64,000 nucleotides of DNA from Paenibacillus sophorae (GTDB lineage: Bacteria; Bacillota; Bacilli; Paenibacillales; Paenibacillaceae). The stretch's first letter is position 1. The number at the start of each line of letters is the position of its first letter. The stretch covers positions 992,001 through 1,056,000 of the forward strand of contig NZ_CP076607.1 in assembly GCF_018966525.1 (NCBI RefSeq), read 5' to 3'. The notes under the pieces are model-generated. The model saw nothing but the letters and a program-made list of their open reading frames with translations, was not told where the DNA came from and made no database searches. The translations under genes and the position numbers were made by a program. Below, in pieces: positions 49,089-58,260 of the stretch.

Positions 49089-51545
49089 ATGGAGGAAACA
49101 GCAGCGGCGCCCGTAGAGGAGTTGGCGACCTTACAGATTACGGGCATGACTTGCTCCGCCTGCGCTGCGCGGATCGAGAAAGGGCTGGCCCGCATGGAGG
49201 GCGTATCCCGGGCGAACGTCAACCTTGCGCTGGAGCAGGCGGCCGTTGGCTTTGATCCGAAGGTTGTCAGCGTGCCGAAGATTGAGGAGAAGATCCGCTC
49301 GCTCGGTTACGACACGGTAAAAGAAGCGGCGGACTTCGATATTTCGGGCATGACCTGCGCCGCCTGTTCGGCCCGGATTGAGAAGGTGCTCGGAAAGCTG
49401 CCGGGCATCGCAGGAGTCAATGTCAATCTCGCGCTTGAAACGGCGCATGTGGAATATACCCCGGGGATGATTAGTCTTCAGGATATCATCGCCAAGGTCG
49501 ACTCGATCGGCTATAAAGCTTCGCTCAAGGAAGACCGGAAGGAGACCGCCGACCGGCGAGAGCTTGAAATCAGCCGCAAGCGCATAAAGTGGATGATTTC
49601 GGCGCTATTGTCTCTGCCGCTTCTGTGGGCGATGGTTGGGCATTTCTCATTCACTTCATGGATTCCCGTACCGGAGCTGTTCATGAATCCGTGGTTCCAG
49701 CTTGTTCTGGCTACCCCGGTGCAGTTCATAATCGGCTGGCAGTTCTATGTCGGCGCCTACAAGGCGCTTCGTAACGGCAGCGCCAATATGGATGTTCTGG
49801 TGGCGCTGGGCACGTCGGCCGCTTACTTCTACAGCTTGTACCTCACGCTCGATTCCCTTCGTATGAACGGAATGAATCATACGGTCGAAATGTACTATGA
49901 GACAGGAGCCGTGCTGATCACGCTGATTCTGGTCGGCAAATGGTTCGAGGCGCTGGCCAAGGGCCGCTCCTCCGACGCCATCCGCAGCCTGATGGGCCTG
50001 CAGGCCAAGACAGCGCTCGTGATCCGTGAAGGAACGGAGATTAGCGTTCCTGTAGAGGAGGTCGTTATCGGGGATATCGTACTCGTGAAGCCGGGCACCA
50101 AGATTCCCGTTGACGGCGAAGTGACCGAAGGCTTGTCATCCGTGGATGAATCCATGCTAACGGGCGAGAGCATTCCGGTGGAGAAGAAGCCGGGCGACTC
50201 CGTGATCGGAGCGACGGTGAACAAGAACGGCGTGCTGAGGATCAAAGCCCGCAAGGTGGGCCGCGACACGGCGCTTGCCCAGATTATCCGCGTAGTCGAG
50301 GAAGCGCAGGGTTCCAAGGCGCCGATCCAGCGGGTAGCGGATGTCATCTCCGGCATCTTCGTGCCGATTGTGGTGGCAATCGCCGCGCTGACGTTCCTGG
50401 TCTGGTACCTGTGGGCGGCTCCGGGACAGTTCGCCGAAGCGCTGGAGAAGGGGATCGCCGTGCTCGTTATCGCCTGTCCCTGCGCGCTGGGCTTGGCTAC
50501 GCCGACCTCGATTATGGCCGGCTCCGGCAGGGCTGCGGAGCTCGGCATTCTGTTCAAGGGAGGCGAGCATCTGGAAGCCGCGCAGGGCATTCAGCTCGTC
50601 GTGCTCGACAAGACGGGCACAGTGACGAGCGGCAAGCCGGTGCTCACGGACGTGCTTGTATCGCCGGACTTCAAGGGCGCGCCTGAACTGGCTCCGGAAG
50701 ACGCTCTGCTGTCGCTTGCGGCAGCGGCGGAGAAGCTGTCGGAGCATCCGCTGGCCGAGGCGGTAGCTGCGGGCGCAGCGGAGAAAGGGCTGGCGGGAAG
50801 CGAAGCCGGAAGCTTCGTCAATGTACCCGGACGGGGTATCAAGGCCGCCGTCCAGGGCAGGGAGATCATTGTCGGCACGCGCCGGATGATGGAGGAGAAC
50901 GGCGTCAATTCGCGGCGCTGGCTTGACTCCATGAACGATCTGGAGCAGCAGGGTAAGACGGCGATGCTGGTTGCGGTGGACGGCGATTGCGCGGGAGTCG
51001 TGGCCGTCGCGGATACGATCAAGCCGACCTCGCGCGAAGCGGTGGCGGCTCTGCGGGGCATGGGGATCGACGTCGTGATGATCACCGGCGACAACGAGCG
51101 GACGGCGCGGGCCATTGCGGCCGAGGCCGGTATTGACCGGGTGATGGCCGAAGTGCTGCCCGAAGGCAAGGCCGAGGCGGTGCGGAAGCTTCAGGCGGAC
51201 GGCGTGAAGGTGGCGATGGTCGGCGACGGCATCAATGATGCGCCGGCGCTGGCGACCGCCGATATCGGCATGGCGGTCGGCACCGGGACCGACGTGGCGA
51301 TGGAAGCGGCGGATATTACGCTGATGCGCGGCGACCTCAAGGCCATCGCGGACGCGATCAAGATGAGCCGCAAGACAATGGGCAATATCAAACAGAATTT
51401 GTTCTGGGCGCTTGGCTACAATACCATCGGCATTCCGGTAGCCGCGCTGGGATTCCTCGCGCCCTGGCTGGCGGGCGCGGCCATGGCGTTCAGCTCGGTT
51501 TCGGTCGTGCTGAATGCGCTGCGGCTGCAGCGGGTAAAGTTATAA
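49089..51545 (+). CDS. copA: Copper-exporting P-type ATPase CopA
   Basis: An 818-residue P1B-type ATPase that pumps Cu(I) out of the cytosol. There are two N-terminal metal-binding domains with MTCSAC (near residue 18) and MTCAAC (near 86). The eight expected membrane helices include the CPC transport motif (ACPCALGLATP, near 464). TGES (near 357), the phosphorylated Asp in DKTGT (near 506), SEHPLAEA (near 551) and GDGINDAPA (near 711) complete the set. The ATG at 49089 follows GGAAGG; a longer open frame upstream lacks a ribosome site. It is the last gene of the copper cluster. Confidence 0.96.
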   Translation: MEETAAAPVEELATLQITGMTCSACAARIEKGLARMEGVSRANVNLALEQAAVGFDPKVVSVPKIEEKIRSLGYDTVKEAADFDISGMTCAACSARIEKVLGKLPGIAGVNVNLALETAHVEYTPGMISLQDIIAKVDSIGYKASLKEDRKETADRRELEISRKRIKWMISALLSLPLLWAMVGHFSFTSWIPVPELFMNPWFQLVLATPVQFIIGWQFYVGAYKALRNGSANMDVLVALGTSAAYFYSLYLTLDSLRMNGMNHTVEMYYETGAVLITLILVGKWFEALAKGRSSDAIRSLMGLQAKTALVIREGTEISVPVEEVVIGDIVLVKPGTKIPVDGEVTEGLSSVDESMLTGESIPVEKKPGDSVIGATVNKNGVLRIKARKVGRDTALAQIIRVVEEAQGSKAPIQRVADVISGIFVPIVVAIAALTFLVWYLWAAPGQFAEALEKGIAVLVIACPCALGLATPTSIMAGSGRAAELGILFKGGEHLEAAQGIQLVVLDKTGTVTSGKPVLTDVLVSPDFKGAPELAPEDALLSLAAAAEKLSEHPLAEAVAAGAAEKGLAGSEAGSFVNVPGRGIKAAVQGREIIVGTRRMMEENGVNSRRWLDSMNDLEQQGKTAMLVAVDGDCAGVVAVADTIKPTSREAVAALRGMGIDVVMITGDNERTARAIAAEAGIDRVMAEVLPEGKAEAVRKLQADGVKVAMVGDGINDAPALATADIGMAVGTGTDVAMEAADITLMRGDLKAIADAIKMSRKTMGNIKQNLFWALGYNTIGIPVAALGFLAPWLAGAAMAFSSVSVVLNALRLQRVKL

Positions 51546-51597
51546 TGCGAGAAAATCAGAATGCAAGAGCGCAACGGCTCGAAAGGAAGCGACATTC

Positions 51598-52380
51598 ATG
51601 AGCAAGAATATCCGGGAACCCGGGCAGAATTCCATTGATAACGCGGTGCTGTCCTTGCTGGGAAGACATGTCTCCGTCCGTAAGTTCCGGCCGGAGCCGG
51701 TGAGCGAAGAACAGCTTGCCGCCATTATCGGGGCGGGGCAGATGGCCTCAACATCCAGCAATGTGCAGGCGTACAGCGTGATTGCGGTGACCGAGCCGGC
51801 GCTGAAAGCGGAGCTTGCGGCGCTTGCCGGGAACCAGGCCTATGTGGCGGAATGCCCGGTCTTTCTGGTCTGGTGCGCCGATCTGTACAGGCTGCGGGAA
51901 GCGGCGAAGCCGCATCTGAACGGTGCGGACACCTATGAGGACTCTACGGAGAATTTCATCATCGCCACCGTGGACACCGCGCTGGCCGCGCAGAACGCTG
52001 CCGTGGCGGCGGAGTCGCTTGGGCTTGGCATCGTCTACATCGGCGGGTTACGGAACAAGATCGCCGAGGTGGCGGAGCGGCTGGGGCTGCCTGAGCTGGT
52101 CTATCCATTGTTCGGCATGTGCCTTGGCTATCCCGATCAGGCCCCGGGGCCGCGTCCGCGGCTGCCGCTGCCGGCGGTGCTGCATCGTAACCGCTACGAT
52201 GCCGAAGAGACGGTGCGCCAGGTCGAGACCTACGACAGCACGATGTCCGATTATTTGCGCCAGCGGACCGGCGGGGCGAAAGATACTCCCTGGTCAGCCA
52301 TCATGGCGGTTCGTCTGGCGGAACCGATCCGCCTGCATATGAAGGATTTCCTGCAGGGCAAAGGCTTCATGCGCAAATAA
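51598..52380 (+). CDS. NfsA-type NADPH-dependent nitroreductase
   Basis: A 260-residue FMN-dependent oxidoreductase of the NfsA/Frp nitroreductase group. The N-terminal HVSVRKFRPEPVSEEQLAAII and the FMN-contact QMASTSSNVQAYSV are diagnostic, as are GLGIVYIGGLRN and FGMCLGYPDQAPGPRPRLP. It reduces nitroaromatics, quinones or flavins. The ATG follows AAAGGAAGC and lies 52 bases after copA, so cotranscription with the copper genes is possible. A strong terminator follows. Confidence 0.9.
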   Translation: MSKNIREPGQNSIDNAVLSLLGRHVSVRKFRPEPVSEEQLAAIIGAGQMASTSSNVQAYSVIAVTEPALKAELAALAGNQAYVAECPVFLVWCADLYRLREAAKPHLNGADTYEDSTENFIIATVDTALAAQNAAVAAESLGLGIVYIGGLRNKIAEVAERLGLPELVYPLFGMCLGYPDQAPGPRPRLPLPAVLHRNRYDAEETVRQVETYDSTMSDYLRQRTGGAKDTPWSAIMAVRLAEPIRLHMKDFLQGKGFMRK

Positions 52381-52423
52381 GGCGGAATCGGCAGAGACCG
52401 CAGACGGAATGGAATTTCAATTG

Positions 52424-52470
52424 AAAGGGTACGGGCTTCGGCATGGAAATGCCGGGTTCGTACCCTTTTT
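52424..52470 (+). terminator. Terminator after the nitroreductase
   Basis: AAAGGGTACG and CGGCAT on the left pair with ATGCCG and CGTACCCTTT on the right around GGAA, ending in TTTTT. Confidence 0.88.
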
Positions 52471-52481
52471 GCCGTTGTGAG

Positions 52482-52512
52482 ATGACAGTTGTCACCCCAA
52501 GATCATGACAGT
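52482..52512 (+). promoter_or_regulatory. Direct repeat upstream of the ABC exporter/two-component genes
   Basis: ATGACAGT occurs at 52482 and again at 52505, 23 bases apart; the first copy extends into the dyad TGACAGTTGTCA (52483-52494). It lies 75-105 bases before the ABC ATPase and may be the binding site of the NarL-type regulator encoded in the same cluster. Confidence 0.4.
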
Positions 52513-52586
52513 CCTTACTAAAGCTGCGGGTTCCGAAAGTGTATCTTTAATGTAGAACATAAGGAACACATTCGGGAGGAATGACG

Positions 52587-53495
52587 ATGGATACTGTAAT
52601 AGAGGTGCAGGATGTCTGCAAGACCTTCAAGGATAAACAAGCGGTGAACGGAGTCGGCTTCAGCATCGCCCAAGGCTCGGTTACCGCCATGCTGGGCCCG
52701 AACGGAGCCGGGAAGACAACGATGCTGTCGATGATGCTTGGGCTGCTGGAACCAACGAAAGGCTCCGTGACCATGTTCGGCCGGTCTCCCCATGACAAGA
52801 CGGTCCGCGAACGGACGGGAGCGATGCTGCAGGAAGTGAGTGTAATGGAGCGGCTTAAAGTGAGCGAGATTCTCTCACTGGTCCGTGGCTATTATCCTCA
52901 TCCGCTGAATTACGAACAACTGGTTCAGGCGACGGGCCTGGCCTCGGCCGATCTGAACCGGTATGCGGATAAGCTCTCGGTCGGCCAAAAGCGCGGCCTC
53001 GGATTCGCGCTGGCGCTTGCGGGCAATCCGGACCTGCTGTTCTTCGACGAGCCGACGGTGGGGCTCGATATCGGCGCCCGTCAGAGATTCTGGGATATCG
53101 TCCGGGGCCTTGCCGCTCAGGGGAAGACCATCCTGTTCGCCACTCATTATTTGCAGGAGGCCGAGGATATGGCCGACCGGATTCTGCTGTTTAACAGAGG
53201 AGCTCTGGCGGCCGACGGAACGCCGGACGAGATCAAGGCGGGCATCGTAAAACGCTCGGTATCCTTCCTCTCCCCGCTGGACGAAGCTTCGATCCGTCTC
53301 CGGCTGTCGGTTTATCCGGCGATCAAGGACTGCCGTCTGAGGGAGGGCAGGCTTCATGCCGCCGCGCAAAATACGGATGAAGCGCTGGCCGCGATTTTTG
53401 CCTCGGGCATCCCCGCGCATGATATCCGCATCGACCAGGGACGTTTGGACGACGCTTTTCGTGAGCTGGTTATGAATCACAAGGAGGCGATATAA
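52587..53495 (+). CDS. ABC transporter ATPase (YvfR-like)
   Basis: A 302-residue ABC-2-type exporter ATPase with Walker A GPNGAGKTTM near residue 38, an atypical signature LSVGQKRGLGFAL near 132 and Walker B LLFFDEPTVGLD near 152. A C-terminal extension (about 215-300) is typical of drug/lipid exporters. GGGAGGA abuts an ATG at 52581, so the ATG at 52587 is preferred. The order ATPase-permease-kinase-regulator matches the yvfRSTU cluster of Bacillus subtilis. Confidence 0.9.
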   Translation: MDTVIEVQDVCKTFKDKQAVNGVGFSIAQGSVTAMLGPNGAGKTTMLSMMLGLLEPTKGSVTMFGRSPHDKTVRERTGAMLQEVSVMERLKVSEILSLVRGYYPHPLNYEQLVQATGLASADLNRYADKLSVGQKRGLGFALALAGNPDLLFFDEPTVGLDIGARQRFWDIVRGLAAQGKTILFATHYLQEAEDMADRILLFNRGALAADGTPDEIKAGIVKRSVSFLSPLDEASIRLRLSVYPAIKDCRLREGRLHAAAQNTDEALAAIFASGIPAHDIRIDQGRLDDAFRELVMNHKEAI

Positions 53496-53497
53496 CG

Positions 53498-54235
53498 ATG
53501 AAGCTAATCGGAAAACAGTGCAAAGCGGAAATGCTTCGGATTATCCGCAATCCTTATTATGTGTTCTGGTCCTTGGCGATGCCGATCCTGTTTTATTTCA
53601 TCTTTACGAGAGTTGTCAGTACGGGCAGCGGGGACAAAGGGGAATGGCAGGCGCATTATCTTATGTCGATGACGGCGTTCAGCGTGATAGGCTCGGCGAT
53701 TATGACGCTCGGCATACGGCTTGTGCAGGAGCGGGCTAGGGGCTGGGCGACTTTCATGAAGCTAACTCCGCTGCCGGGCCCGGTCTATTTCTTCGGTCAA
53801 ATGTTCGGTCAGAGTGTCATGCATCTGTTCTCGATCCTGTGCATTTTTACGGCGGGGTATCTGATCAATGGAGTGTCTCTGAGCTTGGGTCAATGGCTGC
53901 TCTGCGGCTTGTGGCTGCTGGTGGGATCTCTTCCCTTTCTGGCTATCGGCACGCTGGTAGGCGCGATGAAACGTATGGACACAGCAAGCGGCGTCAGCAA
54001 CGCAGTCTATATGGTTCTTGCGGTGGCGGGTGGAATGTGGATGCCGCTTGAAATCCTGCCGAAGACGATGCAGCGGATCGGACGTTGGCTCCCTTCCTAC
54101 AATTACGGCAGCGGCGCCTGGAATATCGCGGGCGGGCACGCGCCGGAATGGAGAAATGTGCTGATTCTACTGGGCTATCTGCTTCTGTTTATGGTAATAT
54201 CCACCTATATTCGAAAAAAACAGGAAACGGTGTGA
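53498..54235 (+). CDS. ABC-2 type transporter permease (YvfS-like)
   Basis: A 245-residue membrane protein with six hydrophobic segments in the ABC-2 arrangement. It starts two bases after the ATPase stop with AAGGAGG inside that gene. It forms the exporter with the ATPase; the substrate is unknown, with lipids, peptides or drugs being typical for this group. Confidence 0.9.
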   Translation: MKLIGKQCKAEMLRIIRNPYYVFWSLAMPILFYFIFTRVVSTGSGDKGEWQAHYLMSMTAFSVIGSAIMTLGIRLVQERARGWATFMKLTPLPGPVYFFGQMFGQSVMHLFSILCIFTAGYLINGVSLSLGQWLLCGLWLLVGSLPFLAIGTLVGAMKRMDTASGVSNAVYMVLAVAGGMWMPLEILPKTMQRIGRWLPSYNYGSGAWNIAGGHAPEWRNVLILLGYLLLFMVISTYIRKKQETV

Positions 54236-54241
54236 CGGCTA

Positions 54242-55489
54242 ATGGCGGTTAATGCGGCAGAACGCAAAAAGTTCGAACTGTTCCCCGCGAGACTCGGGTT
54301 CTATCCTTATATCTGGCTGATTTATTTGGTTATCCCGATTGGCTATCTTCAGCAGTTCAGCGGCATCAAGCTTGCCGTGGGCTATGCGCTGATTGCGCTG
54401 TTTGCCTTAACGTACCGCCAATTGTATGTGGCCGGACGCGGCTGGCGGTTTACGGCCTGGATTACGGTCCAGCTGCTGCTGATGGTCGCGCTCAGTCTGT
54501 TCTTCAATCCCTATGATTTGTATTTGGGCTTCTTTACGGCCAATTTTATCGCCAGGTATGAAAATGTGCGGAGATTCAGGGCGGCGATGCTCCTGTTTGC
54601 CGCGGCCGAAATTCTGCCTCTGCTGTATTTGGTTCATGAGATGGATAAATCGAATGCCGTTATGCTGCTGCCCTTCCTCGTCATCATGCTGCTTTCTCCC
54701 CTGGGGATACGCTCCCTGACCCGGAAGCAGCAGTTGGAGAAGGAGCTGGATAAGGCTAACGAGCGCATCAGGGAAATGGTCAAGCGTGAGGAGCGGATGC
54801 GGATTGCCCGCGATCTGCATGATACGCTTGGGCATACACTGTCGCTCATCACACTGAAAAGCCAGCTCGTCGAGAAGCTGGCGCTCAAGGATGCGGAGCG
54901 GGCGCAGGCGGAAGCGGCTGAAATCCGCCGGATCTCCCGGGCCGCTCTGCGGCAGGTGCGAGAGCTGGTGTCGGAGATGCGGGCCGTGAAGGTGGCGGAG
55001 GAGCTGGCGGAAGCCGCCGAAATGCTGCGTGCCGCGGAGATCTCCCTGGAAATCCGGGGAGACGCCTCCCTGGAGGGCGTCCCGGACTTGACGCAGAACA
55101 TCCTAAGTCTCTGCATTAAGGAAGCCGTGACCAATATTGTGAGGCACAGCGGCGCGGACCGGTGCCGGATCTTGCTGGAGACAGCGGACGGAAAGGTGCG
55201 GCTGACGGTGGAGGATAACGGAAGAGGAGCCGTCCGGGGAACGGAAGGCATTCCGGCTCCGGCGAAAGATGGCGCGAGCGGCCTGCAGACCGTTCCTGCG
55301 GGCGGGGAAGAGAGCGGCCCGGCGGGCATCTTTCCTGGGGGAGCGGGCAACGGCCTGAAAGGGATGGCCGAAAGGCTGTCCCTGATCGACGGGAGCCTGA
55401 CTGTCGCCGCAAGCCAAGGGGAAGGCACAGTTCTGCAAGTGTCGATCCCGCTTATCGTGAAAGAAGGAAAGGAAGGCGAAACGGCGTGA
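54242..55489 (+). CDS. NarL-group sensor histidine kinase (DesK/YvfT-like)
   Basis: A 415-residue kinase with about five membrane segments (15-160), no large extracellular domain, a HisKA_3 dimerisation block (ARDLHDTLGHTLSLITLK, phosphorylated His near 193) and a HATPase domain. The ATP lid between VEDNGRG and GNGLKGMAERL contains an unusually long Gly/Ala/Pro-rich insertion of about 35 residues. Intramembrane sensing of envelope or lipid state is likely. It overlaps the regulator gene by four bases. Confidence 0.9.
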   Translation: MAVNAAERKKFELFPARLGFYPYIWLIYLVIPIGYLQQFSGIKLAVGYALIALFALTYRQLYVAGRGWRFTAWITVQLLLMVALSLFFNPYDLYLGFFTANFIARYENVRRFRAAMLLFAAAEILPLLYLVHEMDKSNAVMLLPFLVIMLLSPLGIRSLTRKQQLEKELDKANERIREMVKREERMRIARDLHDTLGHTLSLITLKSQLVEKLALKDAERAQAEAAEIRRISRAALRQVRELVSEMRAVKVAEELAEAAEMLRAAEISLEIRGDASLEGVPDLTQNILSLCIKEAVTNIVRHSGADRCRILLETADGKVRLTVEDNGRGAVRGTEGIPAPAKDGASGLQTVPAGGEESGPAGIFPGGAGNGLKGMAERLSLIDGSLTVAASQGEGTVLQVSIPLIVKEGKEGETA

Positions 55490-56088
55490 TACGAATTTGC
55501 ATTGCGGAGGACCAACTGCTGCTGCGCGGGGCTATGGCCTCGCTGCTTGATCTTGAGGACGACCTGGAGGTGGTTGGCCAGGCCGGAGACGGAGCGGAGG
55601 CTCTGTCGCTGATTGACCGTCTTCAGCCGGACGTGTGTCTGATGGATATTGAAATGCCGCGAAAAAGCGGCCTGGAGGTTGCCGAACTGCTGAAGGAACG
55701 GGGGGCAGACTGCAAGGTCATAATTCTGACCACCTTTGCCAGACCCGGATATTTCGAACGGGCGGTCAAAGCGGGAGTGCAGGGCTATCTGCTCAAGGAT
55801 GAGCCGGCGGACAAACTTGCGGAAGCCATCCGCCGCGTGATGAACGGGCGGCGGGAGGTATCGCCGGAGCTGATCTTCGGCAGTCTGCGGGAAGAGAATC
55901 CCTTGACGCCGCGCGAACGGGACATTCTGAAGCTTGCTGGCGGCGGACAGACGGCGAATGAGATTGCGGCTTCCTTGCATCTGTCCTACGGAACGGTCCG
56001 CAATTATATTTCGGAGATTCTGAACAAGCTGGAGGTCAAGAGCCGGATCGAGGCGGTGCGGCTGGCCGAGGAGAAAGGCTGGATATAA
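55486..56088 (+). CDS. NarL/LuxR-family response regulator (DesR/YvfU-like)
   Basis: A 200-residue regulator with a receiver domain (phosphoacceptor Asp54 in CLMDIEMPRKSG) and a C-terminal LuxR helix-turn-helix (LTPRERDILKLAGGGQTANEIAASL, about 136-160). The start is a GTG overlapping the TGA of the kinase. Its targets probably include the exporter genes at the head of the cluster, where a direct repeat is found. Confidence 0.93.
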   Translation: MIRICIAEDQLLLRGAMASLLDLEDDLEVVGQAGDGAEALSLIDRLQPDVCLMDIEMPRKSGLEVAELLKERGADCKVIILTTFARPGYFERAVKAGVQGYLLKDEPADKLAEAIRRVMNGRREVSPELIFGSLREENPLTPRERDILKLAGGGQTANEIAASLHLSYGTVRNYISEILNKLEVKSRIEAVRLAEEKGWI

Positions 56089-56092
56089 GAAA

Positions 56093-56140
56093 CCCCGCAA
56101 AGTAAGGAATCTGCTCGAGCCGATTCCTTACTTTGCGGGG
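56093..56140. terminator. Perfect 18-pair hairpin between convergent operons
   Basis: CCCCGCAAAGTAAGGAAT pairs perfectly with ATTCCTTACTTTGCGGGG around a 12-base loop. On the minus strand it is followed by TTTCTTAT. It separates the two-component cluster from the thiamine uptake operon. Confidence 0.8.
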
Positions 56141-56166
56141 CCCCAGGGGCAGATTGGCATGGAAGG

Positions 56167-57057
56167 TCAGCGGAGCGCGCCGCTCTTGGCCTGTTCCTCA
56201 CGCATCCACCCCGACAGCTGGCGTTTCAGCCGCAAAAACTCGGGATTCTCCGTCATTTCCTCCCGGCGCGGCCGGGGAAAAGGCACATCAACGGTGTGCA
56301 GTATGGTCCCCGGCCGTCCCGAGAACACATAGATGCGGCTGGAGAGCAGCAGCGCCTCTTCAATGCTGTGCGTGATGAACAGCACGGAGCGGCGGTTCTC
56401 CTCCCACAGCTCCAGCAGCCAGCGCTGCATCTCGCTGCGGGTGAGGGCGTCGAGCGCGCTGAACGGCTCATCCAGGAGCATCAGCTCCTGGGGCGCGAGC
56501 AGCGCGCGCAGGAAGGCGGCGCGCTGCTGCATGCCGCCGGACAGCATATGCGGATACGCCTTCTCGAATCCGCCGAGCCCCGCCTTCGCGATCCAGCGCC
56601 GCGCTTCCTCGCGAACCTCGCTTCGGGCTGCGCCCCTCAGCTCGCGGGAGAGAATCACGTTATCCTCGATGCTGCGCCAAGGAAACAGCGCCGGCTGCTG
56701 CGGCATGTAGCTGACGCTGCCCCGCTGCCCGGTAACCGGAGCGCCATTCATGCGCACGGTGCCCGCATCCGGCTTGACCAGTCCGCCGATAATGTGGAAG
56801 AGCGTGCTTTTGCCGCAACCTGATGGGCCAACGATGGATACGAACTCCTGCCGTTTCACCGTCAGCGACACCTGCTCCAGCACCGGAATGCCCCGCCCTC
56901 GCTGGGAGAATGATTTGGAGATACCTGAGACCTCCAGCGCGGGAGTTTCGCGATCCGAACCCGGTGATAGCGCGTCCGAAACAGGGGAATGTCCGCCGCT
57001 AGGGGACGGCCCTTCCTCCAAGTCTCCCTCTGAAGACGAAATTGTCTTACGCGTCAA
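56167..57057 (-). CDS. thiZ: ABC ATPase of the thiamine-precursor importer (ThiZ-like)
   Basis: An ATPase of the nitrate/taurine/HMP class with Walker A GPSGCGKSTLF, Walker B LMLLDEPFSALD and signature LSGGMQQRAAFLRAL. The TTG at 57057, nine bases after AAGGAGG, is the likely start (296 residues); an ATG at 57090 precedes the ribosome site itself. The first 35 residues are a Ser/Pro/Gly-rich tail absent from most relatives. It is the last gene of a TPP-riboswitch-controlled operon for a pyrimidine precursor (HMP or formylaminopyrimidine). Confidence 0.85.
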   Translation of the reverse strand: MTRKTISSSEGDLEEGPSPSGGHSPVSDALSPGSDRETPALEVSGISKSFSQRGRGIPVLEQVSLTVKRQEFVSIVGPSGCGKSTLFHIIGGLVKPDAGTVRMNGAPVTGQRGSVSYMPQQPALFPWRSIEDNVILSRELRGAARSEVREEARRWIAKAGLGGFEKAYPHMLSGGMQQRAAFLRALLAPQELMLLDEPFSALDALTRSEMQRWLLELWEENRRSVLFITHSIEEALLLSSRIYVFSGRPGTILHTVDVPFPRPRREEMTENPEFLRLKRQLSGWMREEQAKSGALR

Positions 57058-57125
57058 CTTCAGCCGCCTCCTTCTATAACTTTTTTCCATGCAACTTTTT
57101 TATACACGTTTCTGTGCGACCGCTT

Positions 57126-57887
57126 CTATGCGTCCCGCTGCGGCTTCCAGCGGACCAGCCATTTCTCCAGCAGGGCGACAGCGGCGAACAGCAGCAGACT
57201 AAGCAGTACAATAAGGATAATGGCAATAAACATCCGGTCTGTGCGGTAAGCCGATTTCTGCAGCTGCATATAATAGCCGAGCCCTTCGCCCGAGCCGATA
57301 AGCTCCGCTACGACGGCGCCTGTAACGGCGTAAGCAGCGGATATTTTTATACCGGAGAACAGGGAGGGCAGCGCATGAGGCAGCTCCAGCTTGGAGAAGA
57401 TTTGCCACCTTGTCGCTCCGGCCATCTTCATAAATTGAAGCATCATGCGGTCGGTTTGGGCGAGTCCGCCCATCCCAGCGACCGCCACGGGAAAGAAACA
57501 CACAAGTGTAATGAGAATAACCTTTGGCAGCAGGCCGAAGCCGAACCAGATCACCAGCAGCGGGCCGAGCGCGATAATCGGCACATTCTGGCTTAAGATA
57601 AGCAGCGGGTACAGCGCGCGCCTCGCTCCGGGCAGGATATGCAGCAGCACGGCGGCGGCAAGGCCGACGGCGACCCCAATCGGAAAGCCGGTCATAGTCA
57701 GGCGCAGCGTCGCCAGGGTGTGTCCTTCAATGGAGGACGCGTTGGCGACGGCCTCGTGCCATACATCTATGGGAGCAGGCAAGATCCATTTTTCCACATG
57801 GAACCAGGAAACCGACAGCTGCCACAGCGCCAAAAACAAGATGACCGCCACAAGGGGCGGCCAGATTTGTCTCCACCTGGAACTCAC
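57126..57887 (-). CDS. thiX: ABC permease of the thiamine-precursor importer (ThiX-like)
   Basis: A 253-residue permease of the SsuC/TauC/ThiX class with about six membrane segments and the EAA-type loop LQFMKMAGATRWQIFSKLELP near residues 150-170. The GTG start overlaps the TGA of the thiamine-binding-protein gene. It forms the channel used by the binding protein encoded at the head of the operon. Confidence 0.88.
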   Translation of the reverse strand: MSSRWRQIWPPLVAVILFLALWQLSVSWFHVEKWILPAPIDVWHEAVANASSIEGHTLATLRLTMTGFPIGVAVGLAAAVLLHILPGARRALYPLLILSQNVPIIALGPLLVIWFGFGLLPKVILITLVCFFPVAVAGMGGLAQTDRMMLQFMKMAGATRWQIFSKLELPHALPSLFSGIKISAAYAVTGAVVAELIGSGEGLGYYMQLQKSAYRTDRMFIAIILIVLLSLLLFAAVALLEKWLVRWKPQRDA

Positions 57888-58177
57888 GGGCGATATTTCT
57901 CCGTCAGCTTGTCCATGCTGATTCCGCCCGGATTATGGGCGATCTTTACCTGCGAGATGACGCTGGGGCAGCCCGCTTCGATTAGCGCCTCCTGCATCTC
58001 CCGGACAATTTCCAGCAGGTCGGCGAGCTCGCCTTCCATCGTCGTCTCCAGCGCATTCACTTGATGCTTCACGCCGGAACGCTGAATCACTTCAATTGCT
58101 TTGTCCACGTATGGGATTACGTCTTCGCCTCCCGGCGTTTTCGGAATCACTTGAATGCTCAGCAGCGTACTTGCCAT
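57884..58177 (-). CDS. MTH1187/YkoF-type thiamine-binding protein
   Basis: A 97-residue protein of the MTH1187 (DUF77) family with a ferredoxin-like fold (STLLSIQVIPKTPGGEDVIPYVDKAI). Family members bind thiamine or its pyrimidine part, as in the YkoF domain. The ATG at 58177, nine bases after AAAGGA, is preferred to one at 58186. It lies between the substrate-binding protein and permease genes under TPP riboswitch control. Confidence 0.85.
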   Translation of the reverse strand: MASTLLSIQVIPKTPGGEDVIPYVDKAIEVIQRSGVKHQVNALETTMEGELADLLEIVREMQEALIEAGCPSVISQVKIAHNPGGISMDKLTEKYRP

Positions 58178-58260
58178 TCCTATCATCCTTTCATGCCGTT
58201 AATACTTTCATGCCATTAATTGTAAACTAAATGAACCAAAAGCTTAACTTTATTAAGTTC

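Noticed and set aside
54634..56100. 488-codon open frame on the minus strand
   Set aside because: Antisense to the kinase and regulator genes; Ser/Arg-rich composition typical of shadow frames.
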